DNA from: CBDUMN01 sp965368335
GTDB taxonomy: Bacteria; Pseudomonadota; Alphaproteobacteria; Rhodospirillales; JAPHRK01
Length of the DNA: 26,467 nt
Assembly (NCBI GenBank): GCA_965368335.1
Contig: CBDUMN010000046.1
Coordinates: 1-26,467, forward strand
Direction of reading: 5' to 3'
Position 1 is the first letter of the stretch, and each line of letters begins with the position of its first letter. Shown here piece by piece: positions 1 through 6,725 of this stretch. Both the position numbers and the translations under genes were made by a program. The notes beneath the pieces were generated by a model. It worked only from the letters and a program-made list of their open reading frames with translations, did not search any database and was not told the DNA's origin.

Positions 1-1372
1 CACCCTGGACCTGGAAAGCTGGGATATCATTATTGCAGAGAACGGCAAGGGGCGACTATCCCCCGCCCGAATCGGCGCAACCTTGAGAGTGAGAGGGGAC
101 GAAACCCCGGTGATCGCTCTCTGCACCGAGCTCGACTCGCGTAAAGCCATCGAACTGGTTAAGGCAGGCGCTTCCGACGTTCTTTCGATGAACGAGCTGG
201 ATCGACTGCCATCGACCGCCAAACGAGAAATGAAAGCGGCCCGTAAGCGCTGGCGTCAGAAATCCGAAGAAGGCGAAATGAAGGTCGCAGCAGCCGCCTT
301 CAACACGGCGGGCGAAGGCATCATGGTGTCCGACCGCACCGGACGCATTATTTCCATAAATCCGGCATTTACCCAGTTAACCGGACTTGTCTTGAGTTCC
401 GCCCTTGGCCGCAGCCAGGAGCTTATATACGCCGAACACCATACTCAGAGCTTCTTCGACACTCAGCAGGAGAAGCTCAACGAAACGGGCGCCTGGAAAG
501 GCGAAGCCTGGTTCAAGCGGGCCGATGGCCGCCGTTTCCCGGTTTGGCTGACAATTGCTGCAGTTACCAATGCCGAAGGCGAAGCGACCGAATACGTCGC
601 CATTTTCCGCGACATCACCGAACGCAAGCAGCGGGAAGACAAATACCGTCGCCTCGCAACCTTCGACCCACTCACAGAGCTCCCCAATCGCACCCTGTTT
701 TTCGACAGGCTCGATCAGGTCATTCGCACAGCCAGCCGCAACGAAGGCGCAGCGTCTCTATTGTTTATCGACCTCGACAGCTTCAAGCAGGTCAACGACA
801 CCATGGGACACCGCCTGGGAGACAACCTCTTGCGACAAGTTGGGGCCCGATTGCATGGCTGCGTTCGGGATTGCGACACCATTGCGCGGATCGGCGGCGA
901 CGAATTCGCCATCGTGCTGGACGACGATCTGGACGGAAAAGCCGCCGTCCGTGTCGCCGAAAACGCCATTGAGGCCTTAACCGGCGCTTTCGATTTGGAC
1001 GGCACGAAAGCGACAATCGGCTGCAGCGTCGGTATCGCCATGTTCCCTCAGGATGGCGATACCGGAAACGACCTGCTGGCTAAAGCCGACGAAGCCATGT
1101 ATCAGGCAAAGAGTAAAGGGAAAGGCTGTTATCAGTTCTACGAACCGGGAATCCGATCAACCGCCGAACTCATCACCGTCAACCTAAAGCATCATCTTCG
1201 CAATTTACCAATCGCTCTCGGCCTCATCGCCGCTCTGGGATTGGTCGCCTGGCTAACCACCGCCAGCCTGAAAACCGAAAACGACATCATCGCCCAGGAC
1301 CCACCCCCGGAAACGCTCAACAACTTCGATACGGCCGCCGGTAAAACCGAAACGGCTCCCTCAAAAGACTAA
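1..1372 (+). CDS. Diguanylate cyclase (receiver-like region, PAS, GGDEF, C-terminal TM), 5' end outside window
   Basis: The reading frame is open from base 2, so the true start lies upstream; a TTG at 83 is in frame but unlikely to be the start. The first ~75 codons resemble the second half of a response-regulator receiver fold (hydrophobic strand WDIIIAE, later VIALCTE and AGASDVL), without a visible phospho-acceptor region. A PAS domain follows at about 290-640 (GIMVSDRTGRI, NPAFTQLTG, ending in the PAC-type FRDITERKQRE). Next is a GGDEF domain with the intact catalytic signature at 893-907, preceded five residues upstream by RDCD, the RxxD inhibitory site that binds c-di-GMP. So it probably makes c-di-GMP from two GTP and is product-inhibited. 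Near the end, about 1204-1270, is one hydrophobic segment (LPIALGLIAALGLVAWL) and a short polar tail, an unusual place for a membrane anchor in this family. Its stop overlaps the stop of the convergent protease gene. The sensed signal is unknown. Confidence 0.9.
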   Translation, partial: TLDLESWDIIIAENGKGRLSPARIGATLRVRGDETPVIALCTELDSRKAIELVKAGASDVLSMNELDRLPSTAKREMKAARKRWRQKSEEGEMKVAAAAFNTAGEGIMVSDRTGRIISINPAFTQLTGLVLSSALGRSQELIYAEHHTQSFFDTQQEKLNETGAWKGEAWFKRADGRRFPVWLTIAAVTNAEGEATEYVAIFRDITERKQREDKYRRLATFDPLTELPNRTLFFDRLDQVIRTASRNEGAASLLFIDLDSFKQVNDTMGHRLGDNLLRQVGARLHGCVRDCDTIARIGGDEFAIVLDDDLDGKAAVRVAENAIEALTGAFDLDGTKATIGCSVGIAMFPQDGDTGNDLLAKADEAMYQAKSKGKGCYQFYEPGIRSTAELITVNLKHHLRNLPIALGLIAALGLVAWLTTASLKTENDIIAQDPPPETLNNFDTAAGKTETAPSKD

Positions 1373-1824
1373 CCCGCCACCTCTTTTTCCAGCTTTTTCA
1401 GCAGACGTTCCATAGCCTCAACAACTGCGGGCGTCATTTCTTCGCCATGGGAGAAGTTCTCTCCTTCAATAGCAAAAACCTGAAACCGTTCTGGTAAATC
1501 GGAAAGCGTCCGAGCCAGTTCCACCGCCTCGGCCAATCCGAAAAGATGGCTTGAATAGTGGAGGAAGTCGCTTGGCAGGGGGGCGGCCACGGCATCGAAT
1601 TCATGCAAGGTTCCCGACGGTGAGGTTCCCGATTGCGCCGCATCGACGGCAATCACCCGGCGATAACCCTCCCAGAGCTCCATCAATCCGGCGCCCTCAC
1701 CGTGATGCTCGACAATATCCCATCCGGGATGTCGCAGATTTTCCAAACGGCGGGCGACCAATAGCCCCAAGGTATCGTCGGAGCGATATTGAGCTCCGAC
1801 GCCGATCAGCAGACAGTCCTTCAT
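1369..1824 (-). CDS. [NiFe]-hydrogenase maturation endopeptidase (HyaD/HybD/HoxW/FrxA family)
   Basis: The 151-residue product starts LLIGVGAQYRSDDTLGLLVA, the family pattern G-x-G-N/x4-D-D-x2-G in which the acidic residues help sense nickel. A second acidic site lies in VIAVDAAQSG and a conserved His region in HYSSHLFGL. Such proteases remove the short C-terminal tail of the large subunit after NiFe(CN)2CO insertion, closing the active site. The likely substrate is the adjacent HydA, which still carries a nine-residue tail after its second metal-binding motif. The gene starts 7 nt after the hydA stop and is the last gene of the operon. Its TAG stop (1369-1371) overlaps the TAA of the convergent diguanylate cyclase gene. 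Family assignment is firm; the exact substrate is inferred from position. Confidence 0.9.
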   Translation of the reverse strand: MKDCLLIGVGAQYRSDDTLGLLVARRLENLRHPGWDIVEHHGEGAGLMELWEGYRRVIAVDAAQSGTSPSGTLHEFDAVAAPLPSDFLHYSSHLFGLAEAVELARTLSDLPERFQVFAIEGENFSHGEEMTPAVVEAMERLLKKLEKEVAG

Positions 1825-1831
1825 ATAAAGA

Positions 1832-3133
1832 TTATTCCCGCTCGACCGTCAGCTTGAGAAAATGGGTGGCGCAGGAGATGCAGGGATCGTAATTGCGGAT
1901 GGTCTGCTCGCACCGCCACTTCAGGTCTTCATCCTTCAAATGAAGATTCTTCTCCACAACGCCCCACAGATCGCGCTCGATCTGTTTCTGGTTTTGCGAC
2001 GTCGGCGGCATGATCTTCGCGCGAGTAATATTGCCTTTTTTATCGAGCGCATAGCCGTGATAGCAGATGCCGCGCGGCGCTTCGGTACAGCCGAAGCCTT
2101 CACCCGCCTTGGGCTTGATTTCAATGGTTTCAACCGCACTCGGGTCATAGGCCTTGGCAAGCCGCAGGGCCTCTTCGAAGGCGTAAACGGTTTCGATCAT
2201 CCGCACCACGATGGACTGGAAGGGATTGTCGCAATAACCGTCGAGTCCGGCTTTTTTGGCGAGCTTCTTGGCCTTGGGCGAAAGCTGATCGAAGTTGTTG
2301 TTGAAGCGGGCAATCGGCCCGGTCAGATAGGCCCCGCCGGTCGCCTCGGCGACACCGTGAAGAGCATTCGAATGCTCCACATGCTCTTCATCGAAGTGCT
2401 GCTCGAACTCGGCGATGGAGATATCCATGCCCTTGTTGGACACCAACCGCCCTTCGGTGATGGCGTATTCGTCCGGGTGCTTCAAGGAGACACAGGTATA
2501 GTCATAGCGATAGTCGGGAAAGGTCAGACCGGAGACGAACGCGGTCAGCTCTTCGGCGATTTTCAAGCCTTCCTCGAGTTGGGGGATCAGAGCTGCAACG
2601 GCGTCTTTAGACGGGTTTTTATAGAGCCCCCCGACCTTGAGATTGACCGGGTGAATCGCACGCCCGCCAATCACTTCCAAAATTTCGTTGCCGGTCTTCT
2701 TGATGGTTAGGGCCTTCTTGACCACCTCGGGATGATCTTTGGAAAGCGAGATGGAATCTTCATAGCCGAGGAAGTCTGGCGCATGGAGCAGGAAGGCGTG
2801 GAGCACATGGCTTTCGATCCATTCGCCGCAGTAGACCAGACGGCGCAAATCGCGCAACGGGCCGCCCACCGTGACGCCAAGCGCATCTTCCATGGCGTGG
2901 GTCGCCCCCATAATATAGGCGATGGGGCAAATACCGCAGATTCGCGCCGTGATATCGGGCGCTTCCGAATACGCCCGCCCCTGCAGCAAGGCCTCGAAGA
3001 AGCGCGGCGGTTCGTGAATGCGGAATTTCAAATCCTGAATCACCTCGCCTCGAACGCGGAGATAAAGAGCCCCCTCGCCCTCCACACGGGCCAGATCGTC
3101 CACTTTGATGGTGCGTGTGCCGGTTTTACTCAT
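1832..3133 (-). CDS. hydA: Group 3b [NiFe] hydrogenase large (alpha) subunit
   Basis: Catalytic NiFe subunit of a cytosolic bidirectional NAD(P)-linked hydrogenase (sulfhydrogenase type), 433 aa. The N-terminal metal motif is RICGICPIAY (residues 65-74; cysteines 66 and 69), where the group 3b-style Pro-x-Ala-Tyr replaces the usual Ser/His context. The C-terminal motif is DPCISCATH (416-424) with Cys 418 and 421 as ligands, followed by the tail FLKLTVERE, expected to be removed by the downstream protease. The open frame extends upstream to 3295, but the ATG at 3133 is preferred: it begins MSKTGTRTIKVDDLARVEGEG, the normal family N-terminus, has GAGGAG upstream, and overlaps the hydD stop by 8 nt. 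The longer version would overlap hydD by 170 nt and add a basic, family-atypical leader. Gene names follow the Pyrococcus hydBGDA scheme; hyhL is an equivalent name. Confidence 0.93.
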   Translation of the reverse strand: MSKTGTRTIKVDDLARVEGEGALYLRVRGEVIQDLKFRIHEPPRFFEALLQGRAYSEAPDITARICGICPIAYIMGATHAMEDALGVTVGGPLRDLRRLVYCGEWIESHVLHAFLLHAPDFLGYEDSISLSKDHPEVVKKALTIKKTGNEILEVIGGRAIHPVNLKVGGLYKNPSKDAVAALIPQLEEGLKIAEELTAFVSGLTFPDYRYDYTCVSLKHPDEYAITEGRLVSNKGMDISIAEFEQHFDEEHVEHSNALHGVAEATGGAYLTGPIARFNNNFDQLSPKAKKLAKKAGLDGYCDNPFQSIVVRMIETVYAFEEALRLAKAYDPSAVETIEIKPKAGEGFGCTEAPRGICYHGYALDKKGNITRAKIMPPTSQNQKQIERDLWGVVEKNLHLKDEDLKWRCEQTIRNYDPCISCATHFLKLTVERE

Positions 3134-3899
3134 GGCGCTGGCTCTCCTCACCAAAGGCCTCGGCCCCCGCATTGAAACTTCTGAACAGATCGCACACCTG
3201 CTGCTTGCTCGCCCCGTCTTTGCGCATCCGGTCGGCAAGGGACGCCGTATTGGGCGTTTCCTTGGGACCGAAACAGCCAAAGCAGGAACGGGCACAAGAC
3301 GGACAGACGTTGCCGCAACCGGCCTGGGTCACAGGGCCGAGACAGGGCTCGCCCTTACTCACCATCACGCAGACCGTGCCTGTGCGTTTGCATTCGATAC
3401 ACTGGCTGTAGGTCGGCACGTTAGGCTTGCGACCGTTCAAGGTCGCATTGACCAATTCTAAAAGCTGCTCTTTGTTGATCGGACAGCCGCGCAGTTCAAA
3501 ATCCACCGTGACGTGATCCGAAATGGGCGTCGAGGTTTCGAGCGTGCTGATATATTCGGGATGAGCGTAGACCGCATCGATCAGTTGGCCGACTTCGCGG
3601 AAATTCTTCAAAGCCTGGATACCGCCCGACGTGGCGCAGGCGCCAATGGTAATCAGAACCTTCGACTGCTTACGGATTTTCTTGATCCGCTCCAAGTCGT
3701 GGGGCGTCGTCACCGATCCTTCGACCAGCGAAATATCGTAGGGCCCTTTGATCTGCACACGGGTGGCTTCAAGGAAGTAGGCGATCTCGACAGCCTCGGC
3801 GACAGCCAGCAACTCGTCTTCGCAATCGAGCAGCGAAAGCTGACACCCATCGCAGGACGAGAATTTCCATACCGCAAGCTTGGGACGTTTCGCACTCAT
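3126..3899 (-). CDS. hydD: Group 3b [NiFe] hydrogenase small (delta) subunit
   Basis: Electron-transfer subunit that pairs with HydA, 257 aa. It starts MSAKRPKLAVWKFSSCDGCQ, the usual cytosolic small-subunit N-terminus without a Tat signal. Cys 16 and 19 (CDGC) plus GACATSGGIQAL (86-97) and LRGCPINKEQ (137-146) supply the proximal [4Fe-4S] cluster. The Cys-rich C-terminal half (167-209: CIEC, CVMV, EPCLG, GCGNVCPSC, SCFGCFG) should hold the medial and distal clusters. The ATG at 3899 is chosen over a GTG at 3914 because family similarity begins there; neither start has a good Shine-Dalgarno sequence. That is notable because the gene follows a 270-nt structured spacer instead of being tightly coupled to hydG. 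Its 3' end overlaps hydA by 8 nt, consistent with coupled translation of the two core subunits. Confidence 0.92.
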   Translation of the reverse strand: MSAKRPKLAVWKFSSCDGCQLSLLDCEDELLAVAEAVEIAYFLEATRVQIKGPYDISLVEGSVTTPHDLERIKKIRKQSKVLITIGACATSGGIQALKNFREVGQLIDAVYAHPEYISTLETSTPISDHVTVDFELRGCPINKEQLLELVNATLNGRKPNVPTYSQCIECKRTGTVCVMVSKGEPCLGPVTQAGCGNVCPSCARSCFGCFGPKETPNTASLADRMRKDGASKQQVCDLFRSFNAGAEAFGEESQRHE

Positions 3900-3941
3900 G
3901 GATAGGGCCTGCACTCAATGCGGTTGATGCCATGGCGGGAT

Positions 3942-4027
3942 CGATTTTTCCCGCCGGTTAGGAGCGTGCAGCACCGTGTGGCGGGCCCCACACAAGCCGT
4001 ACGCGACGCAACGGGCGGGAAAAAGCG
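3942..4027. repeat. Nested imperfect palindrome (~86 bp)
   Basis: The outer arms TTTTTCCCGCC (3945-3955) and GGCGGGAAAAA (4014-4024) are exact inverted complements about the same centre (3984.5) as the inner arms GTGTGG (3976-3981) and CCACAC (3988-3993). Intermediate bases (GCGTGCAGC at 3964-3972 against GCCGTACGC at 3996-4004) pair imperfectly with a one-base shift. The whole is thus one long hairpin-forming element. A competing 7-bp stem, GGCGGGA (3934-3940) with TCCCGCC (3949-3955), shares the left arm, so two mutually exclusive folds are possible. Confidence 0.8.
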
Positions 4028-4046
4028 GCCCGTCCCGGAGGGATTG

Positions 4047-4135
4047 GACGAAATTGACACGAGGTCGCGTCGTTTGTCCTTGAATATGCTCTGCATGTCC
4101 TTCGTCCTCACTCCTAACCTCATGTCAATTTCATC
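4047..4135 (-). ncRNA. Long-stem hairpin with sense-strand G-U pairing (candidate RNA element)
   Basis: GACGAAATTGACACGAGGT (4047-4065) and ACCTCATGTCAATTTCATC (4117-4135) form a 19-position inverted repeat centred at 4091. The two arms differ from perfect complementarity at two positions. In the minus-strand (hyd sense) RNA both become G-U wobbles and the stem stays fully paired; in the plus-strand RNA both would be A-C mismatches. That asymmetry suggests selection for pairing in the hyd transcript. The loop of about 51 nt is large, so it may be a stem within a larger fold. The function is unknown. Confidence 0.55.
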
Positions 4136-4169
4136 TCAACCATGGCCTCAACCTCATTGAGTACAGACC

Positions 4170-5012
4170 CTAAACCTCCCGCACTTTAAAGATGTCTTCA
4201 ATGGCGTCGAAACGAAACACCGGGCCATCCTTGCAAACGAAGGCTCCACCGAACTGGCAATGCCCGCAGAAGCCGACGGCGCATTTCATGTTGCGTTCCA
4301 TAGAGACGTGGATTTTATCGTTCTCCACCCCCGCTTCATTGAGCGCGGCAATGGAAAACCGCATCATCACCTCGGGCCCGCAAACCAGAGCCGTGGTGTT
4401 GACCGGGTCGAAATCGTAAAGCGGAATGAGCTTGGTCACCACGCCCACGCGGCCCGCCCAGTCGGGCGTCGCACTATCCACCGTCGCCTTGACCGACAGA
4501 TCGAACCGTCCGCGCCAGCCTTCCAGCTCCTTGCGGTAAAGCATTTCCTCGGGCGAACGCGCGCCGTAGATAATGATGACCGAGCCATATTTTTCACGGT
4601 TGGCCAAAATGTGGTAGATGGCCGGACGAAGCGGTGCGAGACCGATACCGCCGGTAACAATCACCACGTCGTCTCCTTCGGCTTCCGCCACCGGCCAGGC
4701 CGAGCCGAAGGGCCCGCGCACACCGACCGTATCGCCCGCCTTCAGGTTTTTCATCGCCTCGGTTACCGTTCCGACGGCGCGCACCGTATGGATCAGTTTG
4801 CTCGGATCGGACGGGTCGCCACTGATCGAAATAGGCACCTCTCCCACGCCGTAGACGTAGAGCATGTTGAACTGACCCGGCTCGAAATGGAACTTCGCAC
4901 CTTTAGGCGGCGCAAGCTCGAGCGTAAAGGTATCGTCCAACTCGCGCTTCCGCGACTTAATCCGAAAGGGCGCCGGGATCATCGGATCGGGCATGGCTTC
5001 CATCACTGTCAT
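4170..5012 (-). CDS. hydG: Group 3b hydrogenase gamma subunit, FAD/NAD(P)-binding reductase
   Basis: Flavin-dependent subunit that passes electrons between the iron-sulphur clusters and NAD(P)(H), 280 aa. It has a ferredoxin-NADP reductase fold: FEPGQFNMLYVYGVGEVPIS (43-62) for FAD, VTGGIGLAPLRPA (119-131) for the nucleotide phosphate, and CGPEVMM (211-217) near the nicotinamide site. A C-terminal CAVGFCGHC with a further Cys (244, 249, 252, 260) fits the PyrK-like [2Fe-2S] cluster. The ATG at 5012 lies 3 nt after the preceding stop, with AAGGAAG upstream. ATGs four and seven codons in are also possible. The next gene downstream is unusually far away, beyond the structured spacer. Confidence 0.92.
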   Translation of the reverse strand: MTVMEAMPDPMIPAPFRIKSRKRELDDTFTLELAPPKGAKFHFEPGQFNMLYVYGVGEVPISISGDPSDPSKLIHTVRAVGTVTEAMKNLKAGDTVGVRGPFGSAWPVAEAEGDDVVIVTGGIGLAPLRPAIYHILANREKYGSVIIIYGARSPEEMLYRKELEGWRGRFDLSVKATVDSATPDWAGRVGVVTKLIPLYDFDPVNTTALVCGPEVMMRFSIAALNEAGVENDKIHVSMERNMKCAVGFCGHCQFGGAFVCKDGPVFRFDAIEDIFKVREV

Positions 5013-5015
5013 GCC

Positions 5016-5492
5016 CTACTTCCTTTTCGGATTGCCATAAAGGTCAGAGAGCTGCATCCGTGCGGCCTTCAACCGTTCAGCGACGATCGGCAGGAAGCGT
5101 TTATACATTTCATAACCGACCAAGTGGTCGTCTTCACACTTCTTACGCAGACAAGTCGCATCCAGGCTAACGGCGCGGACGAGTTGTTCGGCCCGCGCAT
5201 CGAACGCCGCTTTATAGGGCGGCAACAACCAAGCCCAGCCGAGAATATCGCCTTCCTGGAGGGTCTCGATAACCAGCGGTTCCTTGCCCGGCACATGAAC
5301 GTCAAGCGCCACCCGGCCCCGACGAATCAGGTAAAACTTATTCATCTCTTCGCCTTCGCGGTAGATGAAGCTACCCGGCTGAAAAACTTCGTTGGATGCA
5401 CATCCGGCAATTAATTCACGGACCTCGTCATCCAAATCCTTAAAGAAAGGATGCTCGGCCAGCAGCTTTTCCAAACCTTCGATTTTGACCAT
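5016..5492 (-). CDS. Stand-alone cyclic-nucleotide-binding-domain (CRP-like) protein within the hydrogenase operon
   Basis: A 158-residue protein made only of a CRP-type beta-roll domain (EVFQPGSFIYREGEEMNKFY, LIRRGRVALDV, LQEGDILGWAWL) plus a C-terminal helix. There is no helix-turn-helix, so it is not a DNA-binding regulator. The phosphate-binding cassette reads GWAWLLPPYKAAFDARA (85-101) in place of the usual F/G-E-x-A-L...R-S/T-A, so classical cAMP binding is doubtful. The start is decided by the ribosome site: AAGGAGG lies 5 nt before the ATG at 5492. The ATG at 5510 would add six residues, overlap hydB by 17 nt and place this SD inside the gene. The chosen ATG is one base after the hydB TGA (5494-5496). 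Its position between hydB and hydG suggests a regulatory or assembly subunit of the hydrogenase. I recall similar proteins beside other bacterial group 3b hydrogenases but cannot verify it here. Confidence 0.88.
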   Translation of the reverse strand: MVKIEGLEKLLAEHPFFKDLDDEVRELIAGCASNEVFQPGSFIYREGEEMNKFYLIRRGRVALDVHVPGKEPLVIETLQEGDILGWAWLLPPYKAAFDARAEQLVRAVSLDATCLRKKCEDDHLVGYEMYKRFLPIVAERLKAARMQLSDLYGNPKRK

Positions 5493-5493
5493 T

Positions 5494-6609
5494 TCAGCCT
5501 CCTTGGGCATCGCGGATAGCGCGCGCCTCTTCCGTAATATCGATGCCTACCGGACACCATGTGATGCAACGGCCGCAACCGGTGCATCCCGATGTGCCGA
5601 ATTGTTCATGCCAATGGGTGAGTTTATGGGTAATCCACTGGCGATAGCGCGACGCCGCATCGCGGCGGATCGGTCCGCCGTGAATGTAGCTAAAGTCGAC
5701 GGTGAAACAGGAATCCCACTTACGCACCCTTTCGGCTTCCGCACCGTCCAAACTGGTAAGGTCTTCCATGGTCGAGCAAAAACAAGTGGGGCAGACCATG
5801 GTGCAGTTGGCGCAGTTAAGACAGCGCTCGGCCACATTGCGCCAGCGGTCGTGTTCCAGATTGGCCGCCAGCACGGGCCCCGCATCCTTGATCATCTTCC
5901 GGCCCATGGACTTGGCCGCGGCTTTGATTTCCTTGGCCGCCTGCTTACGGTCCTTTTCCGTTGCAATATCGGCCTTCAGGCGTTTCAAAATCTTTTCGCC
6001 CGCATCGGACCCGGCCTCGACAAGAAACCGATGACCGCCCTTGGTCAGCTCCGTCAGCACCAAATCGTAGCCTTCCTTGGCTTCGGGGCCGCTATCCATG
6101 GAGGCGCAGAAACAGGTTCCGCCTGCCCGGGTGCAGTTGACGGCCACCAGGAAAGCGTTGTTCCGTCGCGCGTTATAACCGGGATCGGAAAAGTCGCCGT
6201 TGTTGAATACCTTGTCTTGAATTGCAATCGCCGCCATTTCGCAGGATCGCACCCCAATAAAGGCATATTGCGGCTCGACCTCATCACTTTCTTCTATGGC
6301 GAAACCGTTCTTTTTCTTAACCGCTTTCCAGAGAGTTTGCTCGGGTGGATAAAGGTAGCGTTTCCAGGTTTGCGGCCCAACCACTGTGCGGAACAATGCG
6401 TCAGACCCGGTTTGCTTCAGGCGATAACGGCCGCCATCCTGCTCATCTTCATAGCCTTTGGGAAATTGATCGGTTCGCTCAACGGGCTCGTAGACCACGG
6501 CTCCATCGTCGACCGTCGGGCCGACCACCTCGTAGCCCGATTGCGCCAAAACATCTATGAGACGCTGAAGACCCCCTTCATCGATCAGGCCGGTGCGGTT
6601 ATTTTCCAT
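5494..6609 (-). CDS. hydB: Group 3b hydrogenase beta subunit, iron-sulphur protein
   Basis: Iron-sulphur relay subunit between the hydrogenase core (HydDA) and the flavin subunit HydG, 371 aa. Two [4Fe-4S] motifs are clear: CLNCANCTMVCPTCFC (263-278) and CTGCGRCITWCP (342-353). Other conserved-looking cysteines are in RSCEMAAI (121-128) and NCTRAGGTCFC (158-168), typical of this family. First gene of the operon. The frame opens at a GTG (6618), but the ATG at 6609 is preferred because GGAGAGG sits 8 nt upstream. Its upstream region is shared with the divergent menF and contains an FNR/FixK-type dyad overlapping a possible -35 element. Confidence 0.92.
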   Translation of the reverse strand: MENNRTGLIDEGGLQRLIDVLAQSGYEVVGPTVDDGAVVYEPVERTDQFPKGYEDEQDGGRYRLKQTGSDALFRTVVGPQTWKRYLYPPEQTLWKAVKKKNGFAIEESDEVEPQYAFIGVRSCEMAAIAIQDKVFNNGDFSDPGYNARRNNAFLVAVNCTRAGGTCFCASMDSGPEAKEGYDLVLTELTKGGHRFLVEAGSDAGEKILKRLKADIATEKDRKQAAKEIKAAAKSMGRKMIKDAGPVLAANLEHDRWRNVAERCLNCANCTMVCPTCFCSTMEDLTSLDGAEAERVRKWDSCFTVDFSYIHGGPIRRDAASRYRQWITHKLTHWHEQFGTSGCTGCGRCITWCPVGIDITEEARAIRDAQGG

Positions 6610-6725
6610 TATTTTCACCTCTCCCTCTTTGGCGATTTGAACCTATCTCTTGACGGCGGTCAACCCAAATGGATCATGTAAATTGTCCAATCATCAAATC
6701 GTAACGTTAGCGCCCAATATCGAAA
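6610..6725. promoter_or_regulatory. Divergent hydB/menF promoter region
   Basis: The 116-nt gap between two divergent operons. For hydB (-), TTGACC (6663-6658), 17 nt, then TCAAAT (6640-6635) make a fair sigma-70 promoter, giving a short leader with the SD. For menF (+), TCCAAT at 6686-6691 is a weak -10 candidate placed as expected for a class II activator bound at 6650-6663. These are pattern matches only. Confidence 0.45.
6650..6663. promoter_or_regulatory. FNR/FixK/NnrR-type binding site between hydB and menF
   Basis: TTGAC-GGCG-GTCAA is a perfect half-site dyad matching TTGA-N6-TCAA, bound by CRP/FNR-family anaerobic or NO-responsive regulators. Its centre (6656.5) would be at -41.5 for a menF start near 6698. 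It overlaps the putative -35 of hydB, so opposite effects on the two operons are possible. The same half-sites occur upstream of nosZ. Confidence 0.6.

Larger units (their letters stand above)
3900..4169 (-). other. Structured intercistronic spacer between hydG and hydD
   Basis: These 270 nt are the only long gap in the hydrogenase operon. I see no credible protein: a 75-codon frame (3896-4123, -) has low complexity in a palindromic region and no family resemblance. The spacer instead holds two large dyads, centred near 3984.5 and 4091, listed separately. No terminator-type U-tract follows either in the minus direction, so it more likely modulates or processes the hyd mRNA, or is a small mobile palindromic repeat. 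Near the hydG end, short GGTTGAG or GAGGTTAGG-like words recur on the minus strand. Confidence 0.75.

Noticed and set aside
3134..3295. 54-residue N-terminal extension of HydA
   Set aside because: The extra residues are basic, unlike any hydrogenase N-terminus, and would overlap the Cys-rich end of hydD; the ATG at 3133 has a fitting ribosome site.
3896..4123. 75-codon minus-strand frame in the hydG-hydD spacer
   Set aside because: It runs through the nested palindrome, overlaps the hydD start, and has no ribosome site or family-like sequence; better explained as a structured non-coding spacer.
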